Under the pieces are notes generated by a model. It was not told the DNA's origin. It saw nothing but the letters and a program-made list of their open reading frames with translations, and did not search any database. The translations under genes and the position numbers were made by a program. Below, piece by piece: positions 52,740 through 61,541 of a stretch of DNA of 64,000 bases. The DNA is from Clostridium sp. Marseille-P2415. Its GTDB lineage: Bacteria > Bacillota > Clostridia > Lachnospirales > Lachnospiraceae. Position 1 is the first letter of the stretch. Each line of letters starts with the position of its first letter. Location of the stretch: contig NZ_LT732526.1 in assembly GCF_900155545.1 (NCBI RefSeq), forward strand, positions 2,153,747 through 2,217,746. The letters are read 5' to 3'.

Positions 52740-53636
52740 TTATTTATAAGCGGAGGAAAGTTGTTGTTTTCTCCTATATTCAAGCGGAGTCATCCCGTAA
52801 TATTTGTTAAATATTTCACAATAATAACTGGCACCACCAAAACCGCAATCATAAGCAATTTCTGTTACAGTCTTATCGGTAGCGTTTAAATAATTAAGGC
52901 TCTGACTTAGCCTGTACCTGGTCAGGTAGGTAATGGGAGACTCTTTTAAGTATTTCTTGAAAAAAGCAGCGCATTTACTTTTGCAGCAGGAACCAGAGTT
53001 TGCAATTTCAACTAAGGTAATTTTATTCTGATAATTGCCCTGTATGTAGCGAAGCATGCTTTTTAAAGGGGTAAGGTCCGAAGTGCTTGTACTGTCTATT
53101 GGTGTATCAGGTGACACATAAGAAAATAAATACTCAAAAATTTCAAGGAAATGGCGCATTATCATAAAAGGTGCCAATTCTTTTTCTATGTTTTGATATA
53201 TGTCCGCAATCAGTGCCAAACAATGACTTTGCCAGGATATATCACTGTTCAGCAGCATATAGGGATGATTTTTATCGTATAAAATATGCTCCACATACCG
53301 ACTGTAAAAATCATCGGTCACATGCAGGAGAGAAGGGTGTAATAGTACACATAAAAAATCGCATTGATTATGAACTTCTGAAAAACCATAGTGCAGATTG
53401 CGGCTATTGACAAAAATACCATTTCCTTTTGTAAGTTCAATCAATTCACCATTCACATTATAAGTCATACTTCCGTCCAGGATAACAATAAATTCTAAAT
53501 CGTCATGCCAGTGACTCATGGCAGAGTAATTAGGATATGAGGATAACAGACCACGTCTTGCATAGACTTGAAATGATGGATTGTTATATGCCACATTTTC
53601 GGATAAATCGCTGTTGAGTGTAGAACATGGTTTCAT
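52740..53636 (-). CDS. AraC-family transcriptional regulator
   Basis: A 298-residue regulator from ATG 53636 behind AAAGGAGG; longer frames upstream have no such site. An N-terminal cupin sensor domain (SHWHDDLEFIVILDGSMTYN, TKGNGIFVNSRNLHYGF) is followed by two AraC helix-turn-helix units: KITLVEIANSGSCCKSKCAA and TVTEIAYDCGFGGASYYCEI, FNKYYGMTPLEYRRKQ. Divergent from the PHP phosphatase gene 120 bases away, which it may control. The upstream gap contains AT-rich promoter-like sequence for both directions. Confidence 0.92.
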   Translation of the reverse strand: MKPCSTLNSDLSENVAYNNPSFQVYARRGLLSSYPNYSAMSHWHDDLEFIVILDGSMTYNVNGELIELTKGNGIFVNSRNLHYGFSEVHNQCDFLCVLLHPSLLHVTDDFYSRYVEHILYDKNHPYMLLNSDISWQSHCLALIADIYQNIEKELAPFMIMRHFLEIFEYLFSYVSPDTPIDSTSTSDLTPLKSMLRYIQGNYQNKITLVEIANSGSCCKSKCAAFFKKYLKESPITYLTRYRLSQSLNYLNATDKTVTEIAYDCGFGGASYYCEIFNKYYGMTPLEYRRKQQLSSAYK

Positions 53637-53756
53637 AAAAGCCTCCTTTAATACTGAAAATGGAAGATTGATATATAATAATACAATATAATGGAAGATA
53701 AATAAAGAAAATTGTGATAGAATTACATAAAATATATGAGATTTGAGGTGAGAAGA

Positions 53757-54587
53757 ATGCTGGCAGATTATCATGTGCATACGGAATTTAGCGATGACTC
53801 AATTTATCCAATGGAAGATGTGGTAAAGGATGCGATTGCCATGAATATGGATGAAATTTGTTTTACAGATCATGTGGATTATGGCATAAAGCTTGACTGG
53901 GATTCGGGGAAGGAAATCCAATATCGGGGCGAAGAGCCGCTTGCAAACGTAAATTATCCTATGTATGAAGCGAGCATCAGGGAATTACAATATTTATATG
54001 GAGATCGGATTTCAATTAAAATGGGAATGGAATTTGGAATGCAGATGCATACAATGGAACAGTATGAAAAGCTCTTTCAAAGGTACCCTTTTGATTTTAT
54101 TATACTTTCTGTTCATCAGGTGGAGGATAAGGAGTTCTGGACACAGGATTTTCAAAAAGACAGGACACAGCAGGAGTGCAACGAGCGATACTATAAGGAA
54201 ATGCTTAATTTGGTAAAAAATTATAAGAATTACAGTGTACTCGGTCATATGGATTTGATCGTGCGCTATGACAAAGCTGGGATATATCCATTTGAGAAGG
54301 TGAAACCGTATGTTGAGAAAATTTTGAAGATTGTCATAGAAGACGGAAAAGGGATTGAAGTAAATACTTCATCCCATAGGTATGGCTTAAGGGATATGAC
54401 ACCTTCCAGGGATATAATGAAATTATACCGTGATCTTGGAGGAAAAATAATTACGATAGGCAGCGATAGCCATAAGCCAGAGCATTTAGGCGCATATATA
54501 CAAGAAACAAAAGAGATACTGCGGGATTTGGGATTTCATAGTTTTTGCACTTACGAAAGAATGAAGCCTGTGTTTCATGATATTTAG
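53757..54587 (+). CDS. PHP-family phosphatase (histidinol-phosphatase-like)
   Basis: A 276-residue PHP-domain protein from ATG 53757 behind GAGGTG. Metal-binding motifs are intact: ADYHVHTEFSDDS, EICFTDHVDYG, KMGMEFGMQ, FIILSVHQVE, YSVLGHMDLIVRYD, EVNTSSHRYG and IGSDSHKPEHLG. These match HisJ-type histidinol phosphatases. No other histidine genes are near, so the substrate is uncertain. The gene runs opposite to everything else around it, divergently from the AraC regulator. Confidence 0.9.
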   Translation: MLADYHVHTEFSDDSIYPMEDVVKDAIAMNMDEICFTDHVDYGIKLDWDSGKEIQYRGEEPLANVNYPMYEASIRELQYLYGDRISIKMGMEFGMQMHTMEQYEKLFQRYPFDFIILSVHQVEDKEFWTQDFQKDRTQQECNERYYKEMLNLVKNYKNYSVLGHMDLIVRYDKAGIYPFEKVKPYVEKILKIVIEDGKGIEVNTSSHRYGLRDMTPSRDIMKLYRDLGGKIITIGSDSHKPEHLGAYIQETKEILRDLGFHSFCTYERMKPVFHDI

Positions 54588-54626
54588 TATAAATATGTTT
54601 TGTCTTTATACAGTGATAGAATGCAT

Positions 54627-54707
54627 AACCTTATTACCACTTCGCGGTATTTCCGCAGGAGTTTGGACCCCCGCTTTAAGAAGCGGGGGGACTTCCTTGA
54701 TAAGGTT
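54627..54707. repeat. strong hairpin structure between convergent genes
   Basis: An inner stem CCCCCGCTT/AAGCGGGGG (54668-54689) and an outer AACCTTAT/ATAAGGTT pairing enclose an 81-base structure. It can act as a terminator for the convergent PHP and phosphoesterase genes. The layout also resembles IS200/IS605 end hairpins or a small repeat, but no tnpA/tnpB is present. Confidence 0.5.
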
Positions 54708-54713
54708 AAATTC

Positions 54714-55649
54714 TTATTCATCATCATATGTTTTACAAGGTTTGGAATAGGGATTATTTTTTCTGTCATATTTTTCAATGGGGTTCGGACCTCTGACAAC
54801 AGTACGCAGAACACGCAGATTGCCGTTTTCATCTGAAGCTATTCTCCAGTCAACCATTAAAATTTCACCATTTATTATCTCAATGCCGGTTATTCCGCGG
54901 GTTCGAATGCAGCACCCTGTATTAAAATATGGAAGATCATCTGCTTTGGGGTATTTGGGTCTGTGGGTATGACCGCAGATCAGCATCATTTTATGCCTTT
55001 CTATCCATTCATCGTATACCTTTTCTACTTTATGCCTTTTAAATAAATTACGGGCAGGGCTTGTAGGATTATCGAAGCCAACAAGATGCAGGTATCTCCA
55101 AAAATAGCGGAGCAATAACATGGACAGAAACCAGAGCTGATCGTTCATAATGTCACCCTGGTGACCATGGAGCACAAGGATCTTCTGCTTACTATTCTTA
55201 TATTTAAGGACTAAGGCTTCCTTAGGTTCTAAACCTTTGAACAGTTCAACCTTTTTTTGATTATATTCATCGTAGTATTGATAATAGTTTTCTTTTACAA
55301 AACGCTTTGATTTTAAATAAATATTATGATTGCCATATAGCATGATAAAGCGGTCCGCATCATAGAATTTTTTCATTACGGTAAACACATCGGTGTGAGC
55401 CAGCCGGATCACACTGAAATTCTTGTACTCCCAAAGTTCATCGCCATCGCCTGCTTCAACATAAACATAGCCTTCTTTATAATAATAATTCAGTGCATGC
55501 AAAAATATGTTCTGATTCCGTATAAATTCATCGGATACACTGTCATCGCCTCTATGACAATCACTAAAGAAAATATATTTTGAGCTTTTATCAAAGGATA
55601 CCGTATCGGCATTTTTAAAGGCTCTCGTCAGCCGTTTTTCAGTTTTCAT
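54714..55649 (-). CDS. calcineurin-like metallophosphoesterase
   Basis: A 311-residue protein with metallophosphoesterase motifs: FFSDCHRGDDSVSDEF (D-x-H-x-G-D), EAGDGDELWE, LYGNHNIYL (GNH) and LVLHGHQGD, LICGHTHRPKYP (GHTH). It lacks signal and membrane segments. The large family includes UDP-diacylglucosamine and nucleotide phosphoesterases, and nothing in the neighbourhood sets the substrate. It is probably a single-gene unit convergent with the PHP gene. Confidence 0.9.
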   Translation of the reverse strand: MKTEKRLTRAFKNADTVSFDKSSKYIFFSDCHRGDDSVSDEFIRNQNIFLHALNYYYKEGYVYVEAGDGDELWEYKNFSVIRLAHTDVFTVMKKFYDADRFIMLYGNHNIYLKSKRFVKENYYQYYDEYNQKKVELFKGLEPKEALVLKYKNSKQKILVLHGHQGDIMNDQLWFLSMLLLRYFWRYLHLVGFDNPTSPARNLFKRHKVEKVYDEWIERHKMMLICGHTHRPKYPKADDLPYFNTGCCIRTRGITGIEIINGEILMVDWRIASDENGNLRVLRTVVRGPNPIEKYDRKNNPYSKPCKTYDDE

Positions 55650-55739
55650 TCTGCCTCCATATATTAATTTTTCCTTTATAGAATAGTATTTAACCTTATT
55701 TACTGTTTTATACTGGTATGGATATCATAAAATTTGCTT

Positions 55740-56300
55740 TCAATAGAGTAGAATGTCCCCCGTTACGGGGCCGTATGAAAAATTGTGAGCGCAAGAGCTT
55801 ATTTATGGGTATAGAAAAAGGCCAGTAGATTTTTACGTCTGCTGGCTTCCGAGGTATGCATATAACAATTAAAGTTTTACTATAACAAATCCCCCTTTGC
55901 GGTCTTGTAAACCGATGGTGGAACAAGTATGCCATCTGGGTAATAAAAAGCCCCACCCCGCCAATTTCAAAAGTGATATTCTCTTATGGTATTTCCGTCA
56001 TTCTGGACATAATCCAGAATTAATTCCGCTTTATCTTTTCTGATGATTGGAGATATTACTTTAAATTCATCGGTTAATTCGTCTGCCGTCTTTCCCAGCA
56101 AATGTATAGGGGACGGGTATGTCTCCCAGAAATACATGGCACAACAAAACAGGGTGAACCATGATAATTAAAATGATGCTGGTTAAAGGCAGGTGCACCT
56201 TACGACGCTCCTGCCAATTCACAGCAGCCGGCAATGCCGACTGCTTAAGGATTTCTGGTCAAAACACTTCTTTTTTACCAGGTGGCTGTCAATAAGGCAA
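55740..56300. repeat. decayed cassette-flank repeat with an internal IS110 fragment
   Basis: 55870-55970 matches the central part of the 600-base repeat (GTAAACCGATGGTGGAAC, GTATGCCAT). 55983-56150 is a piece of the IS110 transposase gene in the minus direction, with stops and changes. 56163-56270 matches the GATGC-GGTTAAAG...GCAATGCCGACTG part of the repeat. This is the oldest-looking remnant of a toxin cassette unit. No intact gene is present from 55650 to 56400. Confidence 0.65.
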
Positions 56301-56399
56301 AAGTCACCCCTCAGGTGGCTGTAACAACTCTGAAATCAGCCAAATTCAAGGCTTTCTAAGGTGTCAGTGCAGGTATACCTCATAATTTATCGTCATTCT

Positions 56400-56711
56400 T
56401 TAGAGTTCATCATAATTTATTCCATCTTCAACGATATATTTACCACCTGTTTTATCTTTTACATATGTTATAGCATCATTCACTTGTTTTTGAAACATTA
56501 TCTTTTCTTCAATACTTGCAAAACCTTTAAAAGAAAATTCAATCCCATCATCAATAAATAAAGCGTCATATTTATTTTGAATATCCATTAATTTATTATC
56601 TATGACTTTATCATTAATTAATTCTTCAACCAAATGATTATCTACAGATTTATTATCATAGATCCACATTGGATAACATTTATACTCTAACTTTATAACT
56701 ATTTTTTTCAT
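56400..56711 (-). CDS. stand-alone immunity-like protein
   Basis: A 103-residue protein from ATG 56711: MKKIVIKLEYKCYPMWIYD, then LVEELINDKVIDNKLMDI, YDALFIDDGIEFSFKGF and ITYVKDKTGGKYIVEDG. The pattern (YPMW-Y-D, YD-LFI-D, EF-F-GF) is typical of small immunity proteins found after polymorphic toxin tips, although I cannot name the family. Its partner toxin tip is gone. The frame is open upstream into the first 31 codons of an IS110 transposase, so a fused product is possible. No good ribosome binding site precedes ATG 56711, which makes translation from the IS start (TTG 56804) plausible. Confidence 0.55.
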   Translation of the reverse strand: MKKIVIKLEYKCYPMWIYDNKSVDNHLVEELINDKVIDNKLMDIQNKYDALFIDDGIEFSFKGFASIEEKIMFQKQVNDAITYVKDKTGGKYIVEDGINYDEL

Positions 56712-56804
56712 GTACTTTTCATTCCAGCAGTTCACCATCACAGCGGTATGACTTTCCTTATGCAGGTCTATCCCCACATAAAGCAGATTTTCTCTTCTCT
56801 GCAA
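56712..56804 (-). pseudogene. IS110 transposase, N-terminal 31 codons only (copy D)
   Basis: It starts at TTG 56804 behind a GGAGGGAG site as in intact copies and reads QRRENLLYVGIDLHKESHTA, then VMVNCWNEK. The sequence then switches, without frame change, to the immunity-like gene. The rest of the element has been deleted. Confidence 0.85.
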
Positions 56805-57130
56805 TTCTCTCCCTCCAGATCTTGTTTCCAACCTATCAGTTCCCGTACTGGCAACCTCAGATGACAGCGTTAACTCTTATTGAGTCCGCAAGGGGACGAC
56901 AGCCAATCTACAACAAACCAATAGGTGGAAGAACAAGTTATTTCTTTTATTGGTTGTTGATGTTAACTCTGTATCAAATGGATTGCAAGTCATTTCTGGT
57001 TTTATTTTCAGGAGAAGAAACAACAGAAAAAAGAATGAAAAAGGGAATTAAAGAAAGAGTATTTCTCCCCCTGTAACCCCCGGCAGCTCCAGTTTACCAT
57101 AGAATCAATTTCCTGTAAATCCCATGGTTC
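56805..57130 (-). ncRNA. candidate IS110 bridge RNA region, copy D
   Basis: Conserved upstream region of the truncated element with both GTTAACTCT...GCAAG units. The first loop reads AGGGGACG, different from copies A/B (AGGGTTCG) and C (AGGGGGCG). If this loop sets target choice, D would have recognised a third linker allele. Confidence 0.45.
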
Positions 57131-57690
57131 ACCATGAACCATGGGGGTAGTCAGTTATCTTTCACTTCTGGCAATGTAGAATCGGTATCCAATTCCCGGT
57201 TAGCCTTGTGTCGCAAAATATAGCCCCTGTGTGGCCTTTAAAACTGATGGTGGAACATGTATGCCATTCAAGCAATTAAAAAGCCTTGTAGGGCAAATAA
57301 AAAAGGATGACTTTCTTACTTTGTACCTGATAAATGTTTGGATTGCTGTTGCCTCCTGTTCGTCATCCTGTTGTTTTTTCAGAAAAATGTCGCATATAGG
57401 CCGGATTCTCATATTCTCAAAGTCGCACAATCGCAACCATTTTTAAAATTTAACACCAGATGATTTTCACTCTATTTTCCTACTAAAACAGAGGTGAACC
57501 ATGGTAATTAAAATGATGCAGGTTAAAGAGCCGGGGTCAAAAACTTCCCCGACTCGGCTAACATCAACCCGCAATGCGGGCTGAGAGGATTTTTTCACCG
57601 GGGTCGGATATTGGGCATTGGGGTCGTAGCCGGGGTCGTACTTGCAGGGAACGCCCATTCATGCAAAAGATTTACAGAGTCAATAACGAC
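57131..57690. repeat. cassette-flanking intergenic repeat, copy D
   Basis: About 560 bases similar to 6226-6800 and 60400-60960, containing the CCATGGTTCACCATGAACC start, the stems GAGCCGGGG/CCCCGACTC and CCCGCAATGCGGGCTG, and GGGGTCG words. It lies directly downstream of the TreTu-tip immunity gene. Confidence 0.75.
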
Positions 57691-57760
57691 CCCATAAAAA
57701 CCATACTTATTTATGGCTTGAATCAAAATGATGAGATTTTAAATAGCCTATAGTACAAAA

Positions 57761-57795
57761 GCACAGTAGTTCAGGAATATCTAAAACTACTGTGC
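57761..57795. terminator. hairpin terminator after the TreTu-tip immunity gene
   Basis: GCACAGTAGTT pairs with AACTACTGTGC around a 13-base loop, some 50 bases after the stop at 57848. Confidence 0.7.
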
Positions 57796-57847
57796 ACATT
57801 TAAATTACAAACAATTAACTCTAGTTTCAGCCTCATAATTCTAAGTC

Positions 57848-58417
57848 TTATTTAATATTAAAGACTTGTGGTAAAACTCTTAGCGTAATCAAATTGCTTT
57901 TAACAACCAAATATTGAGATTCTATATCAGTACAAACAAAATTGCCAGCTAACAATTTTTCGTCATATTTTTTGATATCATCCGGATGCATTACATGACA
58001 TAAATCTTCATTTATTATGGTCAATAGACCGTTTTTATTAAGATATATTTGGCTTAACTGGTCTGGTAAGTATTCAGAGCAAAGTTTGACACCAAAACTC
58101 AATTCATCTAAAACCTTATTTTCCAACATTTCAGCTGAATCGTAGAAAAAGTAAACCATTTCCGGCTTCCCGGTTTCCTGTGCTTTTTTAGATTCTAATG
58201 TCATAGCCTCAAATGATACATATTGATAGGGTGCAAAAATTGGTTTTGATACCACAATCTGAGCCAAACAATAATCAAATGTTAAATCAATTAATAGTAC
58301 TTCATCTTCATTTTTGGTTATTTCAATTAAATCATCTCTAGCTAGTTCCTTTGATATATCATTTTGACTCCATTCCAATACAGTTTTTTTAATTTGTTCA
58401 TAAGTATAGTTGCTCAT
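57848..58417 (-). CDS. predicted immunity protein for the TreTu-like tip
   Basis: A 189-residue acidic cytosolic protein starting four bases after the stop of the TreTu-like tip. It has YEQIKKTVLEWSQNDISKEL at the N-terminus, a central YQYVSFEAMTLESKKAQETG segment and the end LVVKSNLITLRVLPQVF. No family is recognised. Tight spacing and the following terminator mark it as the second half of a toxin-immunity cassette. Confidence 0.65.
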   Translation of the reverse strand: MSNYTYEQIKKTVLEWSQNDISKELARDDLIEITKNEDEVLLIDLTFDYCLAQIVVSKPIFAPYQYVSFEAMTLESKKAQETGKPEMVYFFYDSAEMLENKVLDELSFGVKLCSEYLPDQLSQIYLNKNGLLTIINEDLCHVMHPDDIKKYDEKLLAGNFVCTDIESQYLVVKSNLITLRVLPQVFNIK

Positions 58418-58420
58418 ATT

Positions 58421-58756
58421 TTATTTACTCCCTTTAATCTCTATATTTGTGACTTGGGGCATTTCTGTTATTCGTGGCAAACCTTTTTTAGCATTTAGTC
58501 TATCTAATAAAGAGCCTGGACCATTAATAATTCCCCACCCATCTGTTCCACCGGGAGATATCGTATTGCTAGATACATCAAATTCAACATATAGCGATCC
58601 TTTTGGCGCTTGTTTTCCAAATGCCTCTATATCCGCAGGATTTGCAACATGAACTTTATTATCTCCCGACATCTGTATACGACCAGTTTCAACCATTTTA
58701 TCATATTCCGCTTGTGACATCCACCTTCCAACTCTTGTGTCACCCGCCCCCTCAGG
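58421..58756 (-). CDS. orphan TreTu-like ADP-ribosyltransferase toxin tip
   Basis: The open frame from the linker PEGAG (58742-58756) encodes about 111 residues: DTRVGRWMSQAEYDKMVETG, IQMSGDNKVHVANPADIEAF, GSLYVEFDVSSNTISPGG, TDGWGIINGPGSL, then LPRITEMPQVTNIEIKGSK. The pattern GRWMS-xx-EY-x-x-M-x-x-TG, YVEFDV, GWxxIxGPxS and NI is that of TreTu-type toxin domains, ART-fold proteins attached to polymorphic toxins. No start codon precedes the linker. An internal ATG at 58720 would omit only a few residues, so leaky expression cannot be excluded. It adjoins IS110 copy C. Confidence 0.7.
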   Translation of the reverse strand, partial: PEGAGDTRVGRWMSQAEYDKMVETGRIQMSGDNKVHVANPADIEAFGKQAPKGSLYVEFDVSSNTISPGGTDGWGIINGPGSLLDRLNAKKGLPRITEMPQVTNIEIKGSK

Positions 58757-58843
58757 TGGAGTACTGAGGTATGCGACGAACGGTAAATATTCATATTGGA
58801 TTAAAAAAATTATAGCACGTCTTTGTGCTTTTAAATAGAAAAA

Positions 58844-60070
58844 TTACTGTTCTTCTTCTCGAATCGGTTCCCGATATTCTGTCTTATTTTTCATCATTCC
58901 GTAAACTATGTTTACCAAACGACGCATAATGCAGACCAGTGCCTGAGACTCTGTCTTCCCTTCGCCGATTTTTCGCATGTAATAGTCATAAAATAACGGA
59001 TGATTGGGTATTCCGTTCTTTGGTTTGGAAACCATTGTTACCGCCAGGAAATAAAACAGTCCATGCAACTGGCGGTTTCCCTGCCTGGAACTTTGTTCCT
59101 TACCTTTCCCGGCGGAACTGAACTTTACAGGAGCAACTCCTGCAAATCTTGCCAGCTTATCTGCACTGGGAAATCTTCGGATATCTCCGATTTCTGCAAT
59201 CAGTTTACTGGCTATGGAAGTTCCAATTCCCGGCATACTGGTCAGTTTATAATCAAAACTAAGTAGGATTTTTTCGATTTCTTGATCAAGCCCTGCTAAT
59301 TCTTCTTTCTGATGTTCCAAGTCACGTACCAGACTTGTTGTAATAAAATCTCTGGATTCCTGATATTCACGAAAGGTATTTCCATCGTGCTGGATACAGT
59401 CCAGAATCATTACCGCTTTATCTTTTCTGATAATTGGAGATATCTCTTTGAATTCAATTGTTAGTTCTTCTGCCGTCTTTTCCTGTAAATGGACAGGGGA
59501 TGGGTAGATTTTCCAAAAGTACATGGCACATTTCCCATCTATCTCACTAAAAAATTTACTGTAACTGGGATATGCCATGGATATCTGCTCATGGAGTCCG
59601 TTCTTAAATCGAATTCCGTCTTTGACCAGTAAATCTCTCCGATTTACTAATTGAACCAGTGTCCATTCGTTATCTTTGGGCTTTGCATCTGGCAAAGTGT
59701 GCAGTTGGTTAATCAGAACCGTTGCCACACAATACGCATCATACTCATCGTTTTTACGGAGCATGGGTGCGCTTTTTCTCTGGTCATAAGCCAGAGCAGG
59801 ATTGATATCTTTCACGATGTAACCATTTTCAATCAGCCAGACAGCTAAGCTTCTGCCATAGCCGTATGCATTCTCCAATCCGTAAATAGGTTCAAGACCA
59901 AGATGATTGGATTTTCTATTTACCTTTTCTGCCAGTTTTTTAAAATCACTGGGCTTGTTTTCTATCACTACTACCTCTAACTTCTCATTCCAGCAATTTA
60001 CCATCACTGCGGTATGTGTTTCCTTATGCAGGTCAATCCCTACATAAAGCAGATTTTCTCTTTTTTGCAA
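58844..60070 (-). CDS. IS110-family transposase (DEDD recombinase), copy C
   Basis: A 408-residue protein from TTG 60070 behind GGAGGGAG. The frame is open a further 63 codons upstream, but that extension crosses the candidate bridge RNA and is not conserved in A or B. All key motifs are intact (IDLHKETH, YGLENAYGYG, KNDEYDAYCVA with DEYDA in place of DEHDA, PGIGTSIASK, SSRQGNRQLH). Substitutions relative to A/B cluster in the middle (LRKNDEY, EISPIIRKDKAVMILDCIQ), so it is an older or separately acquired copy. Confidence 0.92.
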   Translation of the reverse strand: MQKRENLLYVGIDLHKETHTAVMVNCWNEKLEVVVIENKPSDFKKLAEKVNRKSNHLGLEPIYGLENAYGYGRSLAVWLIENGYIVKDINPALAYDQRKSAPMLRKNDEYDAYCVATVLINQLHTLPDAKPKDNEWTLVQLVNRRDLLVKDGIRFKNGLHEQISMAYPSYSKFFSEIDGKCAMYFWKIYPSPVHLQEKTAEELTIEFKEISPIIRKDKAVMILDCIQHDGNTFREYQESRDFITTSLVRDLEHQKEELAGLDQEIEKILLSFDYKLTSMPGIGTSIASKLIAEIGDIRRFPSADKLARFAGVAPVKFSSAGKGKEQSSRQGNRQLHGLFYFLAVTMVSKPKNGIPNHPLFYDYYMRKIGEGKTESQALVCIMRRLVNIVYGMMKNKTEYREPIREEEQ

Positions 60071-60390
60071 TTCTCTCCCTCCAGATCTTGTTTCCAACCG
60101 ATCAGTTCCTGTACCGGCAACCTCAGATGACAGCGTTAACTCTTCAAGAGTCCGCAAGGGGGCGACAGCCAATCTACAACAAACCAATGGGCGGAAGGAC
60201 AAGTTATTTCTTTTATTGGTTGTTGATGTTAACTCTGTATCAAATAGATTGCAAGTCATTTCTGAATTTATTATCGGGAGACGGAACGACAGAAAAAAGA
60301 ACAGAAAAGGGAGCTACAGAAAAGGTATTTTTACCCCCTGTAACCCCCGGCAGCCCCATTTTACCATAGAACCAATTTTCTGTAAATCCC
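60071..60390 (-). ncRNA. candidate IS110 bridge RNA region, copy C
   Basis: Two GTTAACTCT...GCAAG units (about 60135-60164 and 60228-60258). The first loop reads AGGGGGCG, identical to the linker sequence beside this copy (GAGGGGGCGGG) and to the uninterrupted linker in the effector at 61.87 kb, while copies A/B have TT at the two variable positions on both sides. The second loop has CAAATAGATT. Confidence 0.5.
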
Positions 60391-60399
60391 ATAGTTCAC

Positions 60400-60960
60400 C
60401 ATGAACCATGGGGGTAGGCAGTTATCTTTTAGCCAATGGCAGTTAAGAATTGATGTCCCGTTCTCATTTAGCTCTGTGTCGCAAGATATTACCCCTGTGT
60501 GACCTTTAAAACCGATGGTAGAACATGTATGCCATTCAAGCGATAAAAAGCCTTGTTGGGCAAATTTGAAAAACATAGGTCTTTCCCATTGCACCTGATA
60601 ACTGTTTGGATTGCTATTGCCTCCTGTTCGTCTTCCGGTTGCTTTTTCAGAAAAATGTCGCATATAGACCAGTTTTTCATATCCCTCAAGTCGCACAATC
60701 GCAACCATTTATAAATTCCTGAACTGGAAAATTCTCGCCTTATTTTGTTCCAAAAATAGGGATGAACCATGGGGTCAAAAATGATGCAGGTTAAAGAGCC
60801 AAGGGCAAAAACTCCCCCGGCTCTGATAACATCAGCCCGCAATGCGGGCTGAGAGTTTTTTTCATTAGGGCAACTTCCTAGCATTAGTGTCTTAACCGGG
60901 GTCGCACTTACTGAGAACTCCCATACATAAGAATTTAGGGATCAAACCTCTATCAAACTG
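60400..60960. repeat. cassette-flanking intergenic repeat, copy C
   Basis: About 560 bases similar to copies B and D, directly downstream of the immunity gene of the full-length effector. Contains the AGCCCGCATTGCGGGCT palindrome (minus strand) and the GAGCC-GGGG/CC-GGCTC stem, here with more mismatches. Confidence 0.75.
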
Positions 60961-61021
60961 TAATAGATCGCCCTCGGTCACAATATTTATTAACATATAT
61001 TCTTTTAACTTAATATCAATT

Positions 61022-61531
61022 TCAACTCTTCTTTATTTCTTTTAATTTCTCATTTATAAAGGAATCTAAATTAGCTAACAATCTATTTTCATTTTCTTCC
61101 TTTGTATGTTCTACAGGTATATAATTATCTGTAATAGGCATATAAGAAATAAAATTTTCCATGTCGCTTGGATAATCAAAATCTGCATAAATCATTTCTA
61201 TCTTTTGCATTAAGTTTTCAAAAACATTTTCATTTTTCCTTAAATAGATAAGAATTGCTACACAAATTTTATTTCTGACAATCTCTAGTGACATTTTTTC
61301 ATTCATATTAATATTGGGCAACTTTTCTATTTTAGTTAATATTTCATATTTATTGTCCAGCCTCCATGATAATTCAAGTTCTTCTTGAGAAACTTCTTTA
61401 CCCTCCTCTAGTTTTCTAATCACAAACTGATTAGCTATTTCATTTTTTAAATAATTATTCTTTATACCATAATAGATAGTATACCAGTCTAATAAAATAT
61501 TAGCATCCTCAAATATCTCTATATTATACAA
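61022..61531 (-). CDS. predicted immunity protein of the full-length effector
   Basis: A 169-residue helical cytosolic protein starting 10 bases after the effector stop. Segments include IEIFEDANILLDWYTIYYGI, EEGKEVSQEELELSWRLDN and ILIYLRKNENVFENLMQKIE, with an acidic YADFDYPSDMENF loop. No family is recognised. The position directly behind the toxin tip is the main evidence. Confidence 0.65.
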   Translation of the reverse strand: MYNIEIFEDANILLDWYTIYYGIKNNYLKNEIANQFVIRKLEEGKEVSQEELELSWRLDNKYEILTKIEKLPNINMNEKMSLEIVRNKICVAILIYLRKNENVFENLMQKIEMIYADFDYPSDMENFISYMPITDNYIPVEHTKEENENRLLANLDSFINEKLKEIKKS

Positions 61532-61541
61532 TTCTTACCTC

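Larger units (their letters stand above)
58754..60400 (-). mobile_element. IS110-family element, copy C (boundaries approximate)
   Basis: Same layout as copies A and B but diverged by several percent. The junction reads CAGTACTCCAC-CT-GAGGGGGCGGGT. The hairpin behind the transposase resembles that of copy A more than B does, again pointing to mosaic elements. Confidence 0.6.

Noticed and set aside
54627-54707. IS200/IS605 element
   Set aside because: Only a hairpin resembling an end is present, with no tnpA or tnpB. A terminator between convergent genes is sufficient.
58844-60259. Longer form of IS110 transposase copy C with 63 extra N-terminal residues
   Set aside because: The extension has no counterpart in copies A and B, crosses the upstream non-coding region, and a strong GGAGGGAG precedes TTG 60070.
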